A stretch of DNA of 64,000 bases from Dolomitihabitans soli (GCF_022213955.1 NZ_JAKNTW010000040.1:47493-111492), one strand, 5' to 3'; shown: positions 16,940-25,798, counted from the first letter of the stretch. Numbers and translations are program-made. The notes: a model not told the origin generated them from the sequence alone.

Positions 16940-18147
16940 CACGCGCTCACCTTGACCCTGACGAAGGCCTCTTCCAGGGTCGGCATGGCGTCGGTCTCCA
17001 GCCGGCCGATGAACCCTACCTGGTTGGTCTCGGCGTAGAGCTCGTCCAGCCGCTGGATCTCCATGTTCAGAGCGTCGGCGATCCAGTAGAAGCTGAAGTC
17101 GGCGATCATGCCGACGTACAGGCCGTTGGTGAAGGTGTTCGGGACGAACTCCGACACGATGTAGGGCACGTCGAGGATGGTGTCGGGCCGGTCCCCGGCC
17201 AGGCCCGCCTGCCAGAGGTAGACCCCCTCGAGGTCCTTGAGCTTGCGGATCCGCTTGATCGCGTCCCGGTGCCACAGCCACCGGGCCCGCGCCCAGTACT
17301 GCGGCTTGAGCGTGTACTTGGCGTCGATCAGGCCGTCGCCGGTGACGTCGGTCGCCGAGCCGGTGACGACGTCGCGGCCGGTGGAGATGCCCTGGGCGGA
17401 GGCGGTGAACAGGCCGAGCGGCTTCTTGTTGCCGTCGCCGGTCATGAACGCCTTCTCCTGCGTCACGCCGAACTTGTACTCCATCCGCTGCCGGACGATC
17501 GCCTCGGGGCTCATCGCCGCCCGGCGCAGCAGGGTACGGCTCACCTTGACCCGCTTGGCCAGCGGGTTCGGGGACAGCTCGCGGCCGCCGAACCGCAGCG
17601 CGTCGTCCTGGCTGCCGGTCGCGACCTCCGATGTCCAGTCGGCGTCGTTCAGGTCGGTGTCCAGCGTGGGCACGCCGAGGCTCTCGCCGTCGGTCACCTG
17701 CATCACGTTGGCCAGGCCACGCAGCGGCACCGCGTCGTCGACGGCCTGCAGCAGCTGCTGCACCCACTGCGTCGGGGCGACCAGGTAACCGCCCTCGGGG
17801 TCGGTGCCCATGTTCAGCGCGCGGGCCTGCTCGGCGTTCAGGCCGCGGGCGCCGTTGCGGCAGAACGCGCTCCACGCGCGGGACTGGCGCTCGGCCTCGC
17901 TGCCGGAATCGGGGCCGTTCTTGTCCGGCACCGGCGGGGCGTCGAGGGCGACGCGCTTCTCCTGGGCGCGGACCCGCTCCTCCCGCGCGATGGTCGCCTC
18001 CAGGTTGTCGGCGTCGGTCATCAGCCGGTCGAACTCGGCCTCCTCCTCGCCGGTGATGGACCTGCTCGCCGCCTGGGCGGTGTCGAGGATGCCGCGCGCC
18101 GCTGCTGCCAGCCTGGCGCGCTCCTGCTTCAGGGCGTTGACGTCCAC
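16939..18147 (-). CDS. Major capsid protein (HK97 family) with N-terminal delta domain
   Basis: A 402-aa protein from GTG 18147 (GGAGG about 6 nt upstream). Residues 1-90 are a charged coiled coil (LKQERARLAAAARGILD ... LEATIAREERVRAQEKR), the built-in scaffold removed by the protease. Residues about 110-400 are the HK97 fold: PEGGYLVAPTQWVQQLL, LGVPTLDTDLNDADW, SRTLLRRAAMSPEAIVRQRM, AFMTGDGNKKPLGLF. It builds the icosahedral shell. The preceding protease and portal genes complete the assembly module. Confidence 0.93.
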   Translation of the reverse strand: MDVNALKQERARLAAAARGILDTAQAASRSITGEEEAEFDRLMTDADNLEATIAREERVRAQEKRVALDAPPVPDKNGPDSGSEAERQSRAWSAFCRNGARGLNAEQARALNMGTDPEGGYLVAPTQWVQQLLQAVDDAVPLRGLANVMQVTDGESLGVPTLDTDLNDADWTSEVATGSQDDALRFGGRELSPNPLAKRVKVSRTLLRRAAMSPEAIVRQRMEYKFGVTQEKAFMTGDGNKKPLGLFTASAQGISTGRDVVTGSATDVTGDGLIDAKYTLKPQYWARARWLWHRDAIKRIRKLKDLEGVYLWQAGLAGDRPDTILDVPYIVSEFVPNTFTNGLYVGMIADFSFYWIADALNMEIQRLDELYAETNQVGFIGRLETDAMPTLEEAFVRVKVSA

Positions 18148-18221
18148 CCTTGCCTCCAATTTCGTTTCGGGCAGCCGCCAGCGCAGGGCCAGGACGGTCC
18201 TGTGGCGGAGATGGTGTGGGG

Positions 18222-18842
18222 TTACAGGGATGCTTCCAGGGCGCGCAGTCTGCGCGCCCGATCCGCTTTGACGGCGGGCGCCTGGCGGGGTGCCGGCGGG
18301 GTGAGAAGCGCCTCCAGGGCGCCGATGGCGTGCCGTACGGCACGCTCGTCGACGGGTTCGGTACGGCTGCCGCCGACCAGCGCCCGGGCCAGCGTGAGCG
18401 CCCGGTCGGGGTCGGCGACGGCGCTGGAATCCATCGGCAGCGGCACGACGCTGATCTCGTACAGCTCCCACCGCTCCGGGACGCCCCGCTCATCGATGCC
18501 GTACGCGCCGAACCCGATGGACACGGCGTTGAGGAACCGGCCGCGGACCTTGCGATCCACCGAGCGGGCGAAGTCGTCCTCGGGGTCGAAGACGATGTCG
18601 GCGCGTAGCGCGTCGCCGTCGATGCGGACGTTGTCGGCGCGGCCGATCGGCATCGACTCGCGGCCCCAGTACTCGTGGCCGTACATCACGACCGGGTTGG
18701 CGAGGTAGCGCTCCAGGTCGGCGCCGCCCATCTGCAGATCCAGGCCGTCGTCTTTCATTCCGGCGGTGGCGGCGACGAACGGGATCGGCCCATCGCCAGC
18801 GCGCTCGACGTCGGCGTAGCCGCGGACGTGAACCCTCTTCAT
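18222..18842 (-). CDS. HK97-type prohead protease
   Basis: A 206-aa serine protease of the U35/HK97 class. It has the catalytic His in VMYGHEYWG and the catalytic Ser in LNAVSIGFGAY, followed by the typical ELYEISVVPLPMD segment. It removes the capsid delta domain during maturation. It lies between portal and capsid genes as in HK97. The C-terminal 50 residues are a basic, Ala-rich tail of unknown role. Confidence 0.92.
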   Translation of the reverse strand: MKRVHVRGYADVERAGDGPIPFVAATAGMKDDGLDLQMGGADLERYLANPVVMYGHEYWGRESMPIGRADNVRIDGDALRADIVFDPEDDFARSVDRKVRGRFLNAVSIGFGAYGIDERGVPERWELYEISVVPLPMDSSAVADPDRALTLARALVGGSRTEPVDERAVRHAIGALEALLTPPAPRQAPAVKADRARRLRALEASL

Positions 18843-18854
18843 TGGTACTCCTCC

Positions 18855-20921
18855 TTACGCGGGCACGATCTGGCAGTCGCAGCCGGGGTGCAGCGGCGGG
18901 TGGTGGACGTTGCGGGCGATCTGCAGCTGCTCGCCCAGGCCGAGGGAGGATCCCTCGACGGCGAAGGACTCCTCGATGCCGACGACCTTGCCGTCCAGCG
19001 CCCCGCAGAACGGGCAGTCGTCGCTGCCGAAGGTCACCCACTTCAGCGCGGTAACGCCGGCGGAGCGCCACACTTCGCGGGCGACCGCGTTCGGTAGTTG
19101 CGCGGTCTGCCAGCGGGCGATCCGCCCGGGCCGGTCCAGCACCCACGCGGCCAGCCGGTCCAGCACGGCCGCTGCCGCGTCGGCTCCGGTCAGGGCGGCG
19201 GCGAGCTGGCCGAGCTGGCTCGCGATCCGGTAGCCGACGTGTGAGGTCACGTAGGACTGCACCCACGTGGCCAGCTCGATCGGCTCGGTGTAGCCGACGT
19301 CGGCCGCCGCGTCGGCGGCGATCGCCGCCGCGAACTCGGCGAAGATCGGCCCCCACGCGTCGATGGTGGCCTGCCGGATCGGCCCCTCGTACAAGTCGGT
19401 GAGCTCGGCCAGGAACGCCGACTCCGATCCGCCGCCGGCGAGCAGCTGCTCGACCAGGGCGGTCACCTTCGCCTGCTCGGACTCGGCCAAGGTGCGGTCG
19501 GCGGCGGCGATGTGCTCGGCGTAGCGCTGCGCGATCTGCTGGCGCGCCTCGATGCCGCGGCCGCGGACACCCAGCCCGCGAGGCGGCTCCGGCTCCTCAC
19601 CCTCCTCGTCGTCGTCCTGCTCCTGCTGGTCTTCGTCGGGGTCTGCCGGTGGAGGCGGTGGGGCGGGCGGCGGCGCGTTCTTCGCCTCCTCCAGCTCCTC
19701 TGGGGACGGGGCCGGCTTCATGTTGAGCGGCACCAGGTACACCTCGCCGCGGCCATCAGGCAGCGGGTTGCGGTTCTCCATCTCCGCGATGTCATCCGCC
19801 GACAGCCAGCCCCAGTTCCGGCCGATCGCGTACGCCTCGTACCGGGACTTGATGTCTCCGCGGAGCAGCGCGTCGACCAGGTGCTCGGAGAAGAACACCT
19901 CCCGCTCGGGCTCGGTGAGCAGCCGGGTCAGGATCGCCTGCTCCCAGCGGACCAGCCAGATCCGCAGGGCGGAGGTGACGTAGTCGAGGGCCTGGTGCTC
20001 GATGTTGGTGAACGTCGCCCGCTCCAGGTCGCCGATCTTGTGCGGCGGCAGGCGCAGCCAGCGCGCCATCTCCGTGACGCCGAACTTGCGGGTCTCCAGG
20101 AACTGGGCGTCCTCGGGCGGGATGCCGATGGTCTGCCACTCCACGCCCTCTTCCAGGATTGCCACGCGGTGCGCGCGGTCCAGGCCCCGGTGGATGTTCT
20201 CCCAGTCGAGCTGCATCCGCTTACGCGCCGGGTCCGACAGTTCGCCCGGGTGCTTGAGGACGCCGCTGGGACGACTCGCGTTGCCGAAGAACGCCGCGCC
20301 GTACGCCTCGGTGGCCAGGCCCAGCCCGATGGACTGCCGGGCGAGGCCGATCAGGGAGTAGCCGCGCACCCCGTCGCCGCCGAGTCCCGAGATGTGCAGG
20401 ACCTGGTCGGGATGCAACATCACCTGCAGGCCGGTCACCTCATCGGTGTAGCGGTACATGAGGGTGAACGCGCCGGCGCTGGTGCGGGTGATCTCCGGCT
20501 TGACCCGGTTGGGGCGCAGCGGCCACAACTCGACCACGTCGCCGGCGCCGTTACGGACGATCTCGGCGTACCCGTTGCCCCACGTCATCGCATGGCCTTG
20601 CAGCGTCTCCCGCAGCGCCACCGAGGTCATGAACGGGTTGGGCCGGTCGTGCAGGATCCGGTAGAGCGGGTGCTCGGTGGCGCGGCGCTTGCCGCGCTCC
20701 AGCCGCTCGTAGGTGATCAGGGGCAGACTCGCGAGGTCCTCGGCGATGACGCGGACGCCGGCGAACAGCGGCGCGTAGTGCAGTGCGGTGTCCTCGTCGA
20801 CGAACACGCCGGACGCGGTCGCGGCGCCGCCGGAGAAATACTCCTCGACCCACTTCTCCGGGGTCGCGATCCCGGAGGTGGGGTAGGAGCTGCCGCGCAG
20901 CATCGATCTGATCAGGCCCAC
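18855..20921 (-). CDS. Portal protein fused to a MuF/SPP1 gp7-type head morphogenesis domain
   Basis: A 688-aa protein. Residues 1-400 are an HK97-family portal: ALHYAPLFAGVRVIAEDLAS, LYRILHDRPNPFMTSVALRE and the GVEWQTIGIPPEDAQF region. A Pro/Asp/Glu-rich linker (about 410-450) joins it to a helical region and a C-terminal MuF-like part with SDDCPFCGALDGKVVG and HHPPLHPGCDCQIVP. These Cys/His motifs match minor head proteins of the Mu gpF class. The two are normally separate genes. The frame is uninterrupted, so the virion should carry MuF domains attached to the portal ring. Confidence 0.85.
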   Translation of the reverse strand: MGLIRSMLRGSSYPTSGIATPEKWVEEYFSGGAATASGVFVDEDTALHYAPLFAGVRVIAEDLASLPLITYERLERGKRRATEHPLYRILHDRPNPFMTSVALRETLQGHAMTWGNGYAEIVRNGAGDVVELWPLRPNRVKPEITRTSAGAFTLMYRYTDEVTGLQVMLHPDQVLHISGLGGDGVRGYSLIGLARQSIGLGLATEAYGAAFFGNASRPSGVLKHPGELSDPARKRMQLDWENIHRGLDRAHRVAILEEGVEWQTIGIPPEDAQFLETRKFGVTEMARWLRLPPHKIGDLERATFTNIEHQALDYVTSALRIWLVRWEQAILTRLLTEPEREVFFSEHLVDALLRGDIKSRYEAYAIGRNWGWLSADDIAEMENRNPLPDGRGEVYLVPLNMKPAPSPEELEEAKNAPPPAPPPPPADPDEDQQEQDDDEEGEEPEPPRGLGVRGRGIEARQQIAQRYAEHIAAADRTLAESEQAKVTALVEQLLAGGGSESAFLAELTDLYEGPIRQATIDAWGPIFAEFAAAIAADAAADVGYTEPIELATWVQSYVTSHVGYRIASQLGQLAAALTGADAAAAVLDRLAAWVLDRPGRIARWQTAQLPNAVAREVWRSAGVTALKWVTFGSDDCPFCGALDGKVVGIEESFAVEGSSLGLGEQLQIARNVHHPPLHPGCDCQIVPA

Positions 20922-20923
20922 GC

Positions 20924-21121
20924 TCAGTCACCTCTCTGCAGCGACGGCTTGATCAGTAGCTCGGACCCGAAGACGAAGACCAGGCCGAGCACGCCGTGGA
21001 CGATCAGCGCGATACCGAATCCGAAGACGACGCACAGGCCGAAGAACAGGGCGAAGACAGACGAGATCGCCACCACGTCCAGCCCGTCGACCTCGGCCAT
21101 GACACGACGCACGTGAGCCAC
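20924..21121 (-). CDS. Small two-helix membrane protein between terminase and portal
   Basis: A 65-aa protein with two adjacent hydrophobic segments (AISSVFALFFGLCVVFGFGI and ALIVHGVLGLVFVF). GTG at 21121 is preferred for the AAGGGGG upstream. Genes in this spot are rarely membrane proteins; it might alter the host membrane or be a holin-like accessory. Family not known. Confidence 0.55.
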   Translation of the reverse strand: MAHVRRVMAEVDGLDVVAISSVFALFFGLCVVFGFGIALIVHGVLGLVFVFGSELLIKPSLQRGD

Positions 21122-21135
21122 GGTGCCCCCTTCCC

Positions 21136-22902
21136 TCACAGCGCGGACAGGCCACGCCTCTCGTAGATGGACGGGGCGGGCTCGCCGCGGCGGCGGCCGT
21201 CGATGCCGTACAGCAGGGTGATCATGCCGTCGATGCGGGATGCCTGGCGGTCACGGTCGGGCTTCACCGGCCGGACCCGGTCCGGGTCGTCAGCGGGGCT
21301 CTTGGCCTGCAGGGCGTCGGCCATCCACCGGGCGACCGGGTTCCCGCCGTGCATGAACGAGCCGTCCGCGGCCTTCAACAGCCGCATCAGCTCCTTCATC
21401 GGGTCGGTCATCTGCGAGTAGGTGGTGCCGGACTCGACCATGGCGATCTTCGTGCGCTTCTCGATGGCCTGCCGTACCGGCTCACCGCACCACTTGTCGT
21501 AGGTGACGTCCACGATCCGGAACCGGTCGTCGTCCTCCTCGATGGCGTCGTAGATCACGTCATAGTCGATCGTGTCGCCGTCGGTGAGGGTGACCCACCC
21601 GTCGCTCACCCACTGGGAGAACTGGCCGCCGGTGTGGTCATCCAGCGTCGAGACGACGCTCTCCGGGGCCCAGAACCGCCACCACGTCCACCCGTTGTCG
21701 AAGTGCAGGCACCAGCTGGTCATGTCCAGCTTGGAGGACAGGTCAAGCCCGCCCCACGCCTTACGCCCCTCGATCTTCGGCAGGATCCACTCCGGGTTCG
21801 GCGCGACCTCCCCGGCGCAGCCGTCCCACAGGTCCAAGCTGATGTACCGGGTCGCGGTCTGCACCCGCTGATTCGCTCGGAACTGCCGGAACGCGTTCTC
21901 CTTCGACCGTTCGTTCCGCGCCTCCAGCGCCTCCTGGCGCAGCGCGTCGCGGCTGAGGAAGTCATCCAGGCCGGGATTCGGCCAGCGCCAGTTCCGCTCA
22001 TCGAACGCGTCCGTGGAGACGGGCAGATCCGGGTGGCCGGGGAACAGCCGGCGCAGCCGGTCCAGCTCCTCCTCGGTGCGCGGCAGCTTGCGGATGTAAG
22101 CGAACTGGTGCGGGGCCCGCTTGGGGTCCTCCATCACCCGGTCCGCCTCGTCGATGAACGACGCGCCGAAGCTGACCGGCTGGTTGGTCTCGGTCGTGAT
22201 GCACAGGAACAGCGGCTGGATCCGCGCGCCAGCCGCGGTGCGCATCGTGTTCCACAGCGAGTCATCCGGCTGCGAGAGGACCTCGTCCAGAATGAACCCG
22301 TGCGGGTTGTGGCCCAGCTCGCCCATCGCGTCGGCGGGGATCACCTCGTAATACGACGCGGTGCGCTCGTCGACCAGGCGGCGGTTGTTCTTCAGGTGCT
22401 TGAGCCGCTTGTTCAGGACCGGTGAAAGCTGCACCATCCGCAGGGACGGCTCGAACACCTTCCCGGCCTGCTTGGTGTCGGCGGCCGCGCCGTACACCTC
22501 GGCCGACTCCTCGTCGTCACCGACCAGCAGATACAGCGCCGCCCCGGACAGCAGCCCGGACTTGCCGTTCTTGCGGCCCATGCAGATCGTCGCGATCCGG
22601 TACCGGCGGACGTAGCAGCCCCACTCACCGGAGTAGACGACCTCGCCGAACAGCGGCCGCACGATCTCATGCTCCTGCCAGAACGCGAGCGTGAACTTGT
22701 TGCGGGCGTGGGCGCCCTTGGTGTGCACCAGCAGCTCGGTGTAGAACGCCACCACCCGATCGGCCCGCGGCTTGCAGTAGTGCGCACCCCGTCTCTCGCA
22801 CGACGTCCCGCGGAAGGTGTAGCCGCACGCCGGCCCCCTGCGGTCCCGCGGCCGCCACCGCTTGTCGTGGTCAACCGGAGAGGAGGTCTTCCGACGGGTC
22901 AC
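21136..22902 (-). CDS. terL: Terminase large subunit
   Basis: A 588-aa packaging motor (Terminase_1 class). The ATPase part shows a Walker A-like ICMGRKNGKSGLLSG and Walker B HGFILDEVLSQPD. The C-terminal nuclease part carries KAWGGLDLSSKLDMTSW, whose acidic residue is a likely metal ligand, and IVDVTYDKWCGEPV. The GTG start overlaps the small subunit gene by 32 bp. It cuts and pumps DNA into the prohead through the portal. Confidence 0.94.
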   Translation of the reverse strand: MTRRKTSSPVDHDKRWRPRDRRGPACGYTFRGTSCERRGAHYCKPRADRVVAFYTELLVHTKGAHARNKFTLAFWQEHEIVRPLFGEVVYSGEWGCYVRRYRIATICMGRKNGKSGLLSGAALYLLVGDDEESAEVYGAAADTKQAGKVFEPSLRMVQLSPVLNKRLKHLKNNRRLVDERTASYYEVIPADAMGELGHNPHGFILDEVLSQPDDSLWNTMRTAAGARIQPLFLCITTETNQPVSFGASFIDEADRVMEDPKRAPHQFAYIRKLPRTEEELDRLRRLFPGHPDLPVSTDAFDERNWRWPNPGLDDFLSRDALRQEALEARNERSKENAFRQFRANQRVQTATRYISLDLWDGCAGEVAPNPEWILPKIEGRKAWGGLDLSSKLDMTSWCLHFDNGWTWWRFWAPESVVSTLDDHTGGQFSQWVSDGWVTLTDGDTIDYDVIYDAIEEDDDRFRIVDVTYDKWCGEPVRQAIEKRTKIAMVESGTTYSQMTDPMKELMRLLKAADGSFMHGGNPVARWMADALQAKSPADDPDRVRPVKPDRDRQASRIDGMITLLYGIDGRRRGEPAPSIYERRGLSAL

Positions 22903-23308
22903 GTCGAGCCTCCCCGGTGACGAGCTTCGCCCGGTCCGCCGGCGTCCACCCGAACCGCGACCCGAGCGAGGCGACCATGGCGATCGCCGCCCGCAGCTCC
23001 GACAGCGGCGACGCGGTCCCCGGCTTGGGCTCCCACGGCTGGTGCGCGGCCGCGACCTTCGACTGAGTCACCGCCACGCTCTCGCAGAACAGGGCGAACG
23101 CGTCGACGTCCCACGCGGTGAGCACGCCCCGCGCGATCCGGTCCGGCGCGAGCCGATCCCACACCGCCTGGCCGAGGTCGCTCAGCTCGAACGGCGGGAC
23201 CACGTCGCCGGCGGCGGGCACGGGCTCGGTGGTGTTGATCCGGTCCTTGCGGTCCCCGTGCAAGATCTTCAGGTTCGTCGGCTTCCGAGGACGACCACGC
23301 TCTGTCAC
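22871..23308 (-). CDS. terS: Terminase small subunit (P27 family)
   Basis: A 145-aa protein beginning MTERGRPRKPTNLKILHGDR, the classic Pro/Lys-rich start of P27-type small terminases, followed by a helical core (DLGQAVWDRLAPDRIARGVL ... DAFALFCESVAVTQSK). It recognises phage DNA and activates the large subunit. It overlaps terL by 32 bp and lies 122 bp from the HNH gene. Confidence 0.88.
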   Translation of the reverse strand: MTERGRPRKPTNLKILHGDRKDRINTTEPVPAAGDVVPPFELSDLGQAVWDRLAPDRIARGVLTAWDVDAFALFCESVAVTQSKVAAAHQPWEPKPGTASPLSELRAAIAMVASLGSRFGWTPADRAKLVTGEARRDPSEDLLSG

Positions 23309-23430
23309 GATGCCCCCTCCGGATTTTTGTCAGCGCGAGATTCGACTCCCCCCCGCGCGTGTCGGGCCCCTCCCTGCAGGGATTCGACCCGCCCCTCCCC
23401 GCCGGAGTTCGTCACGTTGCGTGATGAATA
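23309..23430. other. Gene-free gap between HNH and terS, candidate cos region
   Basis: The 122-bp gap has a C-run with gcgcg at about 23348-23361 and two copies of gattcgac (23339, 23382). In HNH-encoding cos phages the cohesive end often lies near these genes. This is inference from map position only. Confidence 0.3.
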
Positions 23431-23790
23431 TCAAGGTCGTGGGGTGCGCGGGTTGCCGAATCCTCCGTCGTGCTTGGCTGTCTTGCGGCTGTGGCAGGGC
23501 CGGCACAGGGCTTGGAGGTTCCACTCCTCGTTGTTGACGGCGCTCCCGTCGATGTGGTCGACGTGCTGGGAGGGGGCGCCGCAGCTGGGTGCCTCGCACC
23601 ATGGCCGTGACTTGCGGATCTTGGCGGAGAGGCGTACCCATGCCTCGTCGTATCCGAGTTGCTGGCGTGTGGGGCGTGGGCCCTGCTTGGTCTTGCGTGG
23701 TGGGCGCTGGCAGCCGGCGCATCGGCCGTCGTGCACGGATGGGTTGGGGCAGCCTGCTGCTGTGCATCTGCGTGGCGCGCGAGTAGGCAT
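23431..23790 (-). CDS. HNH endonuclease of the packaging module
   Basis: A 119-aa protein with a zinc-binding N-terminus (CTAAGCPNPSVHDGRCAGC) and an HNH domain: HVDHIDGSAVNNEEWNLQAL followed by CRPCHSRKTAKHDG. HNH proteins next to terminase genes are needed for cos cleavage and head morphogenesis in HK97-like phages. ATG at 23790 is used; GTG at 23796 is possible. It is the first gene of the leftward late operon. Confidence 0.88.
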   Translation of the reverse strand: MPTRAPRRCTAAGCPNPSVHDGRCAGCQRPPRKTKQGPRPTRQQLGYDEAWVRLSAKIRKSRPWCEAPSCGAPSQHVDHIDGSAVNNEEWNLQALCRPCHSRKTAKHDGGFGNPRTPRP

Positions 23791-23915
23791 GGGCACTCAC
23801 CCTGCTCGGGTGTCCGGATCCGGACGCGGGGAGGGATTGCCTCACCGTGTGGCTTATTGGACCGTTACCGTGGCGCTTCTGGGATCGGGGGATCGCCACG
23901 TCTATGGGGGTTCCG

Positions 23916-24146
23916 ATGAGCTATGACCCGAACCAGCCGCCTTACCCTGGGCAGCCGTATGGGCAGATGCCGAAGAAGGTCACCGCTGTCAGCAAGAGGC
24001 GCGGCCTGGGCGGTCTGAGCCATACCGCCCATCTGATGCTCACGATCTTCACGTGCGGCATGTGGGGGATCTTCGTGTGGCTGCCGTGGTGGCTGTTCCG
24101 GATGGTCAAGCCGAAGAAGACCAAGACCACGTACCGCTACAAGTAG
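23916..24146 (+). CDS. Small Pro/Tyr-rich membrane protein on the opposite strand (moron-like)
   Basis: A 76-aa protein, the only rightward gene between 1 and 31 kb. It has a PNQPPYPGQPYGQ head, a basic stretch (KKVTAVSKRRGL), then two hydrophobic segments (HLMLTIFTCGMWGIF, WLPWWLFRMV) and a basic tail. It has its own RBS (ggggg) and is followed by a hairpin at 24209-24229, the hallmarks of a moron. Small membrane proteins of this sort sometimes block superinfection. That role is inference. Confidence 0.7.
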   Translation: MSYDPNQPPYPGQPYGQMPKKVTAVSKRRGLGGLSHTAHLMLTIFTCGMWGIFVWLPWWLFRMVKPKKTKTTYRYK

Positions 24147-24208
24147 TCTCTGCCGCGCCGGGGAACGTGGCAGGCCTCGCAAGGCCGAGCGATCCCGGAA
24201 ACGCGAAA

Positions 24209-24229
24209 GCCCCGCTCGGGCGGCGGGGC
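24209..24229 (+). terminator. Hairpin after the rightward membrane-protein gene
   Basis: 7-bp G/C arms (24209-24215, 24223-24229) with a 7-nt loop, 62 bp past the stop. It would keep rightward transcription out of the opposing replication operon. Confidence 0.55.
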
Positions 24230-24281
24230 GGCGTCTGCGAGCATAGCTGTCGCCATGCGGTTTGATCAGTCAGTTCAAAGG

Positions 24282-24488
24282 CTAGCACCCAGCACCGCGT
24301 TTACGGTGCTTTCGTTTCCGGGTCTTCTCGGCGCGGAACACCTGGTCAAGCGCATAGGTGTTGGACCGGCCACTCTTCCCCGCCGGGGTGAGGTAGCCAC
24401 GCCGTACCCAATTGCTGATGGCGGCCTCGGTGAAGCCGGTGAGGGCGACGACCTCGGCCGTGGTGAACACCTCCTCTTCGGCGCTCAT
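24282..24488 (-). CDS. MerR/excisionase-type HTH DNA-binding protein
   Basis: A 68-aa protein: VFTTAEVVALTGFTEAAISN is the helix-turn-helix, followed by WVRRGYLTPAGKSGRSNTYA as the wing, and a very basic tail (KTRKRKHRKRG). The start overlaps the upstream stop by ATGA. As the last gene of the early/replication operon it could control late genes, act as a recombination directionality factor, or bind origin DNA. Confidence 0.75.
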   Translation of the reverse strand: MSAEEEVFTTAEVVALTGFTEAAISNWVRRGYLTPAGKSGRSNTYALDQVFRAEKTRKRKHRKRGAGC

Positions 24489-25162
24489 GAGGCTTCCCCG
24501 AGGTCGTCGCGGAGGACCCGGGCGAGCAAGGGCCATTCGTTGGCCGGCCACCAGTGGCGGCGCGGCCGGGGATGGTGACAGAGGCACTCCACGTCGGTGC
24601 ATTGGCACGAGGCATTGACGCACATCACCAGGCCGCGTTCGGGGAAGGCGCGCAGCGATCGGGAGTCGCAGACGGGGCAGCGCGCGTCGAGCTGGTGAAC
24701 GGGCTCGGTGTCGCCCAGGGCCCGCCGGGCGGAGCGGGCGAGGCGTACGGCTTCCGCTTCGACGTGGCCGGCGAGGTCGTCTTGTACGGCGATGCGGTCG
24801 AGAAGGCCAATGATGCGGGTGATGCGGGCAGCGGTGGACGCGCGGTGGAGCGGAGTGAGGCCGAGCCGGTCGGCGACCGCGGCCTCCAGTTCGGCGACGC
24901 CCACGGTGATGACGGCCAGGGCGTCGAGCACGGCGAGGTCGAGCGGGGCGCGGCCGGTGCCGAGGGCTTTAATCCCCTGCGCAAGGTTCCCTTCTTTAGC
25001 GTCGCGTTCAAGGCGGGCGAGGGCGTCCATCTGGCCGCGCTGGTCGGGCGTGAGGTCGCGCTGGCTCCAGCGGCGAGGAGTACCGGGGGCGAGGGCGTCC
25101 TCGAGCGCGGGGAGGGCATCGCGGACCGTGGCGAGCGCCTGGTAGGTGTGGTCGATCGTCAC
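24485..25162 (-). CDS. Phage protein with C-terminal zinc ribbon
   Basis: A 225-aa protein with a long helical part (residues 1-160) and a cysteine cluster near 165-200: CPVCDSRSLRAF, then MCVNASCQCTDVECLCHH. The cysteines suggest one or two zinc sites and nucleic-acid contact. Proteins with this layout are frequent in actinophage early operons but have no known function. Coupled to both neighbours by ATGA-type overlaps. Confidence 0.6.
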   Translation of the reverse strand: MTIDHTYQALATVRDALPALEDALAPGTPRRWSQRDLTPDQRGQMDALARLERDAKEGNLAQGIKALGTGRAPLDLAVLDALAVITVGVAELEAAVADRLGLTPLHRASTAARITRIIGLLDRIAVQDDLAGHVEAEAVRLARSARRALGDTEPVHQLDARCPVCDSRSLRAFPERGLVMCVNASCQCTDVECLCHHPRPRRHWWPANEWPLLARVLRDDLGEAS

Positions 25163-25386
25163 TGCGCCTCCCGGGTGTTCATCATCAAGCGAGTTTTGCC
25201 ATCAGCGGCAACCGCCTCCCTCTGGGAGGTAGTTGCCCAGGAGCGACGCGCGAGCTTCTTACGTTGCGGCTCCCAGTCCAGCCTCATCGCCTCGATGGTG
25301 GGCTTGAGGACGACGAGCGGCTCGCCGTCGTCGCTTCGGGCGGACCCGGGCCCGCTAAGGACGGGCCCGGCCCCGCTGGTGGTCAC
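25159..25386 (-). CDS. Hypothetical 75-aa early phage protein
   Basis: GTG at 25386 overlaps the previous stop (GTGA). A disordered start is followed by a basic helix (TIEAMRLDWEPQRKKLARRS) and a polar tail. No family recognised; co-transcribed with the replication genes. Confidence 0.55.
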   Translation of the reverse strand: MTTSGAGPVLSGPGSARSDDGEPLVVLKPTIEAMRLDWEPQRKKLARRSWATTSQREAVAADGKTRLMMNTREAQ

Positions 25387-25574
25387 TGGCCTGCGGCCTG
25401 GACGGCGGAACTGAGCGCCTCGTGCCACATGTCGAGGGTCTTCTTGGTGTGGGCGAGGCAGAGGTGGATGAAGGCGTCAGGCGTCTGGTCCATTGCCGGG
25501 TTGGGGCAAGGGTTGTGGTCGGCCTGGCGGTAGCGGCAGCGGACGGCGCGCTCAGTGCCGGGACTGAGGGACAT
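25383..25574 (-). CDS. Hypothetical 63-aa Cys/His-containing phage protein
   Basis: A small protein with spaced Cys and His residues (VRCRYRQADHNPCPNPAM, then FIHLCLAHTKKTLDMWHEAL) that may bind one zinc ion. Start and stop overlap the adjacent genes. Function unknown. Confidence 0.55.
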   Translation of the reverse strand: MSLSPGTERAVRCRYRQADHNPCPNPAMDQTPDAFIHLCLAHTKKTLDMWHEALSSAVQAAGQ

Positions 25575-25741
25575 CAGGGGAGCTCCTTCGGTGCGTTGTG
25601 GATGCTGGCGGCGATGTCGGGATAGCGGTTCAGCTCGGCGGCGAAGAGGCCCACGAGGGTTTCGTTGAGCCGGTCGTCGATGCGGGTGAGTTCGGCGCGG
25701 ATGTCGTCGAAGGTGGGCTCTTGGCCTGGAGTGGCCGGCAT
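25574..25741 (-). CDS. Hypothetical 55-aa helical phage protein
   Basis: ATG at 25741 has AGGAGG 6 nt upstream, much better than the GTG further out. The sequence (FDDIRAELTRIDDRLNETLV) is a single amphipathic helix followed by a short tail. It is the first gene left of the repeat array, so its promoter probably lies within or beside the array. Confidence 0.55.
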   Translation of the reverse strand: MPATPGQEPTFDDIRAELTRIDDRLNETLVGLFAAELNRYPDIAASIHNAPKELP

Positions 25742-25798
25742 CTGGGCCTCCTGGAGATCGGGGGTGGCTGTGGACACGCAGAGTGAGGCGGACCCCTT

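Noticed and set aside
18855..19500. Polymorphic toxin at the end of the portal-MuF protein
   Set aside because: The protein ends with the MuF Cys/His motif; there is no extra toxin domain or immunity gene.
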